Shown here: in pieces, positions 60,350 through 64,000 of the stretch
Layout of the letters: each line of letters starts with the position of its first letter
Numbering within the stretch: position 1 is the first letter of the stretch
NCBI RefSeq assembly: GCF_030813435.1
Contig: NZ_JAUSUG010000002.1
Location: forward strand, 310,001 to 374,000
Direction: 5' to 3'
DNA length: 64,000 bases
Origin: Evansella vedderi
GTDB lineage: Bacteria; Bacillota; Bacilli; Bacillales; Salisediminibacteriaceae
Made by a program: the position numbers and the translations under genes
Notes under the pieces: generated by a model
Databases searched by the model: none
Told to the model about the DNA's origin: nothing
Seen by the model: only the letters and a program-made list of their open reading frames with translations

Positions 60350-61444
60350 TTACCAATTATTAAATGGAACATTCACCAATTTCCACGGGCTCATCAACGA
60401 CTCCCTAACAATTTCCAATGTAAATACATCGTTTATCTCCGGCCGCCCTTGCTGCTTTACAATATAGGTTACTGGTGCTTCATAAACAAAGGACCCCTCC
60501 GCCGATGGGCTACTATGCTCTAATATTCTAACGGATTCCACACTCTCTACAATTGGACGAAACTCCTGTGCATCCCCCACATATATTTGTTGGAACAAGT
60601 CCATATCGTTCTGATTTAAAGCGATGAAGAACAACTTCGCCACTTCTTCCGCCTCTAACCCTCGAACAAATTCTGTCAACTCTCCTCCTGCCTTATGTAC
60701 CATTACTTGATGGGATAGGTCTTCTTTCCCTGTGGTGTGTGTTCTGCTTCCCATCAAATGAATACAGAAGTGTCCTGGAAATCCATTGGCAAGTGCACCT
60801 GCACCATGGGGCATTCCGTGCATAGACGCGGCAATGTGTTCCTCCTCAAAGTGAACGACCACCGCTCTCCTTTTCCAGCTCCACGTCCCATCATAAATTT
60901 CCTTCATGATTGCCGTGTCTTCTTTCGTCAACGGTTGTACGTCCGCATGGTTGCTTCCTGCCCTTCTTTGGGCATTAAAGCTTAGTCCCGTTTCCAAATC
61001 AGTAACTTTAAACTCGGAGTACCGTGGCAGCAACGTCTCTCCCGTCTCCCATTCCACTAATTCACCAAAATGATTCCCATGTAAACCCTTAAAGTAACCT
61101 CGAATCTTTTTAACAGTTTCTGGGGAAAAATTCACTACCTGTTTTTTTTCTAAATCATAAAAGTTCCCCATTTCATCCATTAAGAAGGAGCGAACCATCC
61201 CCCCATTCTCTTCGAGCAAAATATAATTTCCTGCTATCGGAAGGACGGATACCTTTTTCCCTAGCTCATAATGGAGAATATTATTTGTAAGATCTCTAGA
61301 TTCCACCGTTAATGTTGTTTGAAACACAGAGGTGCTTGATGACTTAACGAGGAAAGTAATTTTTGGATCAGCGTCATGGGCATATGTATTCGACGACTGC
61401 AGGAGCGTCAGTAGTAAAAGAAAGCCTACAATGATATTTTTCAA
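60350..61444 (-). CDS. Secreted protein with His/Cys-rich catalytic-looking motif
   Basis: A protein of 364 residues from TTG 61444, chosen for AAGGTGG upstream and because it begins the signal peptide (LKNIIVGFLLLLTLLQSSNTYAH). The central domain has NAQRRAGSNHADVQPLT, WSWKRRAVVV, ASMHGMPHGAG and HFCIHLMGSRTH followed by DLSHQVMVHKAGG. The conserved His and Cys suggest an enzyme, perhaps a cell-wall transpeptidase or peptidase relative, but it does not match the YkuD HxxxSHGC signature. The C-terminal 120 residues are an NTF2-like domain. Function unknown. Confidence 0.75.
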   Translation of the reverse strand: MKNIIVGFLLLLTLLQSSNTYAHDADPKITFLVKSSSTSVFQTTLTVESRDLTNNILHYELGKKVSVLPIAGNYILLEENGGMVRSFLMDEMGNFYDLEKKQVVNFSPETVKKIRGYFKGLHGNHFGELVEWETGETLLPRYSEFKVTDLETGLSFNAQRRAGSNHADVQPLTKEDTAIMKEIYDGTWSWKRRAVVVHFEEEHIAASMHGMPHGAGALANGFPGHFCIHLMGSRTHTTGKEDLSHQVMVHKAGGELTEFVRGLEAEEVAKLFFIALNQNDMDLFQQIYVGDAQEFRPIVESVESVRILEHSSPSAEGSFVYEAPVTYIVKQQGRPEINDVFTLEIVRESLMSPWKLVNVPFNNW

Positions 61445-61690
61445 TTGAACGAACCACCTTATTTTTTCTTTAATGAAATAAATATTTGCTTTTTTATCAA
61501 AAATTAAACAGGAAAATATAGCTATTCTCCAAAAGAAATTCCCCAAAATTTCCTTATCCTTTCGTAACAAGCACTGCTAAACTGTTACCTTTTTCCCATC
61601 TTCCACCATTTATGTTTTATAATTGTAAAATAATGTTAATAATGATTCTATTGCAAATCCAGTGAAATAAAGTTCAAGGAGGAGCGGGAA

Positions 61691-62200
61691 ATGGGGAAAT
61701 CAAAGACATCCTTTGCTAAGGGGTATTACATTTACGCTCTAATTAGAGGGATTAATTTTGTCGTAGAAAATGACATTAGAAAAAGTATAAAAAAATATGA
61801 GCAATCATTTCCTAGCTTTCGAATTCTTTGGAGTCTCTATTTTGAGCCTAAAATGACCATGTCCACCCTCACATTTTTATCTCAAACGAATATGTCCAAT
61901 GTTTTTCGCCAGCTAAAAAAATTAGAAGAGAATGGCTTAGTAGTTGTAACAAATGGAAAGGACGCACGTACAAGGGAAGTTACCTTAACAGATGCTGGTT
62001 CAGAGGTTGTTAAAACATTTATTAAAAATCAATCCCACGAGACAGATATTGATTTTATTAAGAAGATAGAAACTATACCAGAGGATCAATTAAATGAATT
62101 AACACATATGCTTTCCTGTTTAGGAGAAGATGTTATTGGTAAGTCATTTACTGATTTTGTAAAAAAGTCAACGAACTATATACTTGAGGAAGAGAATTAA
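61691..62200 (+). CDS. MarR-family transcriptional regulator
   Basis: A protein of 169 residues. The winged helix is clear: STLTFLSQTNMSNVFRQLKKLEENGLVVVTNGKDARTREVTLTDAG. The length and N-terminal helix (ALIRGINFVVENDIRKSIKKYEQSF) recall Hpr/ScoC-like members, but this is not certain. It diverges from the secreted-protein gene and may regulate it. Confidence 0.9.
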   Translation: MGKSKTSFAKGYYIYALIRGINFVVENDIRKSIKKYEQSFPSFRILWSLYFEPKMTMSTLTFLSQTNMSNVFRQLKKLEENGLVVVTNGKDARTREVTLTDAGSEVVKTFIKNQSHETDIDFIKKIETIPEDQLNELTHMLSCLGEDVIGKSFTDFVKKSTNYILEEEN

Positions 62201-62203
62201 TTT

Positions 62204-62226
62204 CGAGAACCATTTCATGGTTCTCG
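62204..62226 (+). terminator. Terminator of the marR gene
   Basis: CGAGAACCAT, TTC loop, ATGGTTCTCG, then seven T. Confidence 0.92.
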
Positions 62227-62298
62227 TTTTTTTAGTTTCCTTCGCAAATATTTTTTTCCGATTGTGAAATAATACACTTTAAACTGGAGGGGAGCACC

Positions 62299-62769
62299 AT
62301 GAGTTACACGAAGGAAAAAACCTTGTTAGCATCAACTTGGATTATTTGTTTCTTCTTACTGATCTTTTTAGTTCCAAAGGAAAAAAGAATGCATGCCTAT
62401 GTTGCTTTTCTTTTTAAGCAACTTATCACTTGGAGTGCTGGTTTAATTGTTGCTGAGAAAGGCTGGATAAAATATCCTTACAGGGAGTTCAAGAAAAGTA
62501 ATACGAGCTTCACATTCGAATATTTTGTATTCCCGACGCTCTCAGCCCTATTTAATGTCCATTACCCAGAAAAGAAAAGCATCTTTGTAAAAGGCTTGTA
62601 TTACTTGTTTTTCACCGCGGTAATTTCTTTACCTGAGCTTTACGCCGTGAGAAATACAAAGCTAATCAAGTACTGTAACTGGACATGGTATTGGAGCTTT
62701 ATTTCCATTTGGCTTACTTTTTATATTTCACGTATCCATTACCGGTGGTTCTTTAAATGCGTGGATTGA
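62299..62769 (+). CDS. CBO0543-family membrane protein
   Basis: A protein of 156 residues with four hydrophobic segments. WIICFFLLIFLVPKEKRMHAYVAFLFKQLITW, the short FEYFVFPTLSALFNVHYP and NWTWYWSFISIWLTFYI match a small Firmicute membrane family of unknown function, often in spore formers. GGAGGGG precedes the ATG. Confidence 0.8.
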   Translation: MSYTKEKTLLASTWIICFFLLIFLVPKEKRMHAYVAFLFKQLITWSAGLIVAEKGWIKYPYREFKKSNTSFTFEYFVFPTLSALFNVHYPEKKSIFVKGLYYLFFTAVISLPELYAVRNTKLIKYCNWTWYWSFISIWLTFYISRIHYRWFFKCVD

Positions 62770-62901
62770 TATCCCCCTTCATTGCCCATTTTCATTTTTT
62801 TAGGCATTCATCCAATCAATATTTATTAGAAATAAATAGGGTAATAGTGTAAAGGAAATGAAGAGCCTTTACTAAACTGCTTCTAAAGGAGGCGTTCGAG
62901 A

Positions 62902-63009
62902 ATGTCACACGCAACATTTGGCGGTTTCTCATTTATCCTAGTGATTTTCATTCTCTTAGTAATCATAGGTGCAGTTGTAGTAACACCTCATGGTTACGGA
63001 TACTACTAA
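62902..63009 (+). CDS. YjcZ-family small sporulation protein
   Basis: A 35-residue peptide, MSHATFGGFSFILVIF at the start and VVVTPHGYGYY at the end, with a single hydrophobic segment. This is the YjcZ/BhlA-like family of Bacillus spore-associated peptides. AAAGGAGG lies 8 bases before the ATG and a terminator follows. Confidence 0.88.
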   Translation: MSHATFGGFSFILVIFILLVIIGAVVVTPHGYGYY

Positions 63010-63029
63010 AATTCAAAGAAGCATATAAG

Positions 63030-63052
63030 AGGGATGCCTGAGTGGCATCCCT
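63030..63052 (+). terminator. Terminator of the yjcZ-like gene
   Basis: AGGGATGCC, TGAGT loop, GGCATCCCT, then TTGTTTCTTTTT. Confidence 0.9.
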
Positions 63053-63123
63053 TTGTTTCTTTTTACTACTTGCTACTGAAAAAACATATCTGGTTGTCAT
63101 TCGCTACGGCCCCCTCCCTATTT

Positions 63124-63999
63124 TCAATAACCGTGGTGGTTCTGTAAAAAATCATTTACTTGTTCGACCAGTGTTTTTTTATCATAAGCTTGATAAAGGG
63201 CCGATGACAGGCGGACTGGATCTCCGAAGAAAAAACGTTCGTACTGTGTTTGTCGCGTTCCAAAGGGGCTCATGGTTAAGTCCCAAGCAAGTCGGAACAA
63301 CTGGACACGATCTTTTGCACCTGCATTTCTCCCCTGTAAATACTGTTCTATATCCTTGCCAACGGTTGATTGAAAGTCCTTTTCAGTAGGTAAAGCAATA
63401 AATCCACTTGCCCCAAGCAAATGCAATATTTCCACAAGGCGAGGATATATATTTTGATAATAGCTGGATGCGGTCATTAATGGAATGGCTTCCGGTACCA
63501 ACGTTCCAAATTCATTCTTAGTTGCCCCCATTTCTGCTCGGTACAAGAGTGCCTTCATAATCTCTAAGGTAATAATGATCTCACTTAATTTTTCCTGAAC
63601 ATGGCTGTATTCTGTTATGGCAATGGATTGTGCCAATGCTTCCCCTAAGCCCAGTAAGTACTCCGTTTTGACTACTTGCCTAGAGACGGCTTGAAAAAGG
63701 AGCATAATATTTAAATGGATATCCTTATAAATCCCAGCTGCCCTTTCTGCATCTCCATAAAGGAATACCCGATCCCATGGAACGAGGACATGATCAAATA
63801 CCACCACAGAATCTATTTCATCAAAATGTGCCGTTAATGGGTGGTCAAAGGAGTTAGATACCTTGCTTGCGTACGGTTCTCTACATAGGAATTTAAGACC
63901 CTTCGTATTGGAAGGAATGGCAAAGGCATAAGCATAAGATGGATCGGACGTGGCGCTCCCTGTTGGAAGAACTAATACCTCATCCGTTAATCCCCCTTG
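63124..63999 (-). CDS. hpaB: HpaB-type flavin-dependent 4-hydroxyphenylacetate 3-monooxygenase, C-terminal part (open at right edge)
   Basis: The reading frame comes in from beyond 64000; 291 residues are visible. PSNTKGLKFLCREPY, FDEIDSVVVFDHVLVPWDRVFLYGD, NEFGTLVPEAIPL and the final AWDLTMSPFGTRQTQYERFFFGDPV match the large oxygenase component (HpaB/PvcC family), which hydroxylates phenols with FADH2 supplied by a separate reductase. The N-terminus and substrate loop are missing, so the phenolic substrate cannot be specified. Confidence 0.92.
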   Translation of the reverse strand, partial: QGGLTDEVLVLPTGSATSDPSYAYAFAIPSNTKGLKFLCREPYASKVSNSFDHPLTAHFDEIDSVVVFDHVLVPWDRVFLYGDAERAAGIYKDIHLNIMLLFQAVSRQVVKTEYLLGLGEALAQSIAITEYSHVQEKLSEIIITLEIMKALLYRAEMGATKNEFGTLVPEAIPLMTASSYYQNIYPRLVEILHLLGASGFIALPTEKDFQSTVGKDIEQYLQGRNAGAKDRVQLFRLAWDLTMSPFGTRQTQYERFFFGDPVRLSSALYQAYDKKTLVEQVNDFLQNHHGY

Positions 64000-64000
64000 T

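Overview
The window is a chromosomal segment from a low-to-medium GC Firmicute of the family Bacillaceae. Evidence: strong AGGAGG-type ribosome binding sites, a YjcZ-family sporulation peptide, a Gmad2 lipoprotein, YesM/YesN-type two-component genes, Bacillus-type glnA and trpB, CcpA cre boxes, and GC-rich foldback repeats of a kind common in Bacillaceae intergenic DNA. No rRNA, tRNA, CRISPR array, integrase or transposase gene was seen. The species cannot be named from the sequence.

Layout. 1-9.5 kb: end of an aldo/keto reductase; an unrecognised HEPN-like/zinc-cluster protein; an Axe2-type acetylxylan esterase; a minus-strand rhamnose-related set (mutarotase, aldo/keto reductase, FAH hydrolase); an FAD flavoprotein with a 2Fe-2S partner; YihY. 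10-13.6 kb: a second, non-canonical Hsp70 operon (GrpE-like, Hsp70, J-domain protein with HPP instead of HPD). 13.8-22.4 kb: a complete four-gene Wadjet/Jet-type SMC plasmid-defence operon (jetD-jetA-jetB-jetC), bracketed by about 340-400 bp direct repeats. The distal repeat carries a decayed copy of the trpB 3' end. 22.4-24.4 kb: orphan trpB with a TRAP-like leader, and a MntA/HepT (MNT/HEPN) toxin-antitoxin pair with a suspect toxin start. 24.6-36.6 kb: ferritin, a WYL regulator, and a carbohydrate island (ABC permeases, binding protein, YesN, YesM, secreted GH3 beta-glucosidase) with cre boxes. 36-46 kb: an orphan receiver domain, DUF429, DoxX, DUF3800, a triple-Gmad2 lipoprotein, SDR, D-cysteine desulfhydrase, hydroxyacid dehydrogenase, an SDR pseudogene and an FG-GAP-like secreted protein. 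46.5-58.3 kb: RND efflux pump with adaptor, an AraC regulator, a heterodimeric ABC exporter, and glnA with a GlnR-like site. 58.4-64 kb: alpha/beta hydrolase, small ORFs, repeats, a secreted protein, a MarR regulator, a CBO0543-type membrane protein, a YjcZ peptide, and the C-terminal part of an HpaB-type flavin monooxygenase.

The intergenic DNA is unusually structured. Six or seven repeat families recur: (i) GC-rich foldback repeats; (ii) a hairpin element, one copy nested inside a foldback repeat with a 9-bp target duplication; (iii) arrays with an exact 21-bp period at four loci, which on the minus strand read as heptapeptides; (iv) 52-bp tandem repeats at four loci; (v) a 40-bp hairpin tandem repeat; (vi) a 15-bp minisatellite with all forward frames open; (vii) a composite element present with and without a GC-rich module.

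How the genes work together. The carbohydrate block reads as sensing (YesM/YesN), uptake (binding protein plus two permeases, no local ATPase) and extracellular hydrolysis (GH3), under catabolite repression. The Jet operon is a self-contained defence cassette whose flanks suggest it was acquired or rearranged next to trpB. The neighbouring Hsp70 operon may belong to the same accessory block, but a functional link is only inferred.
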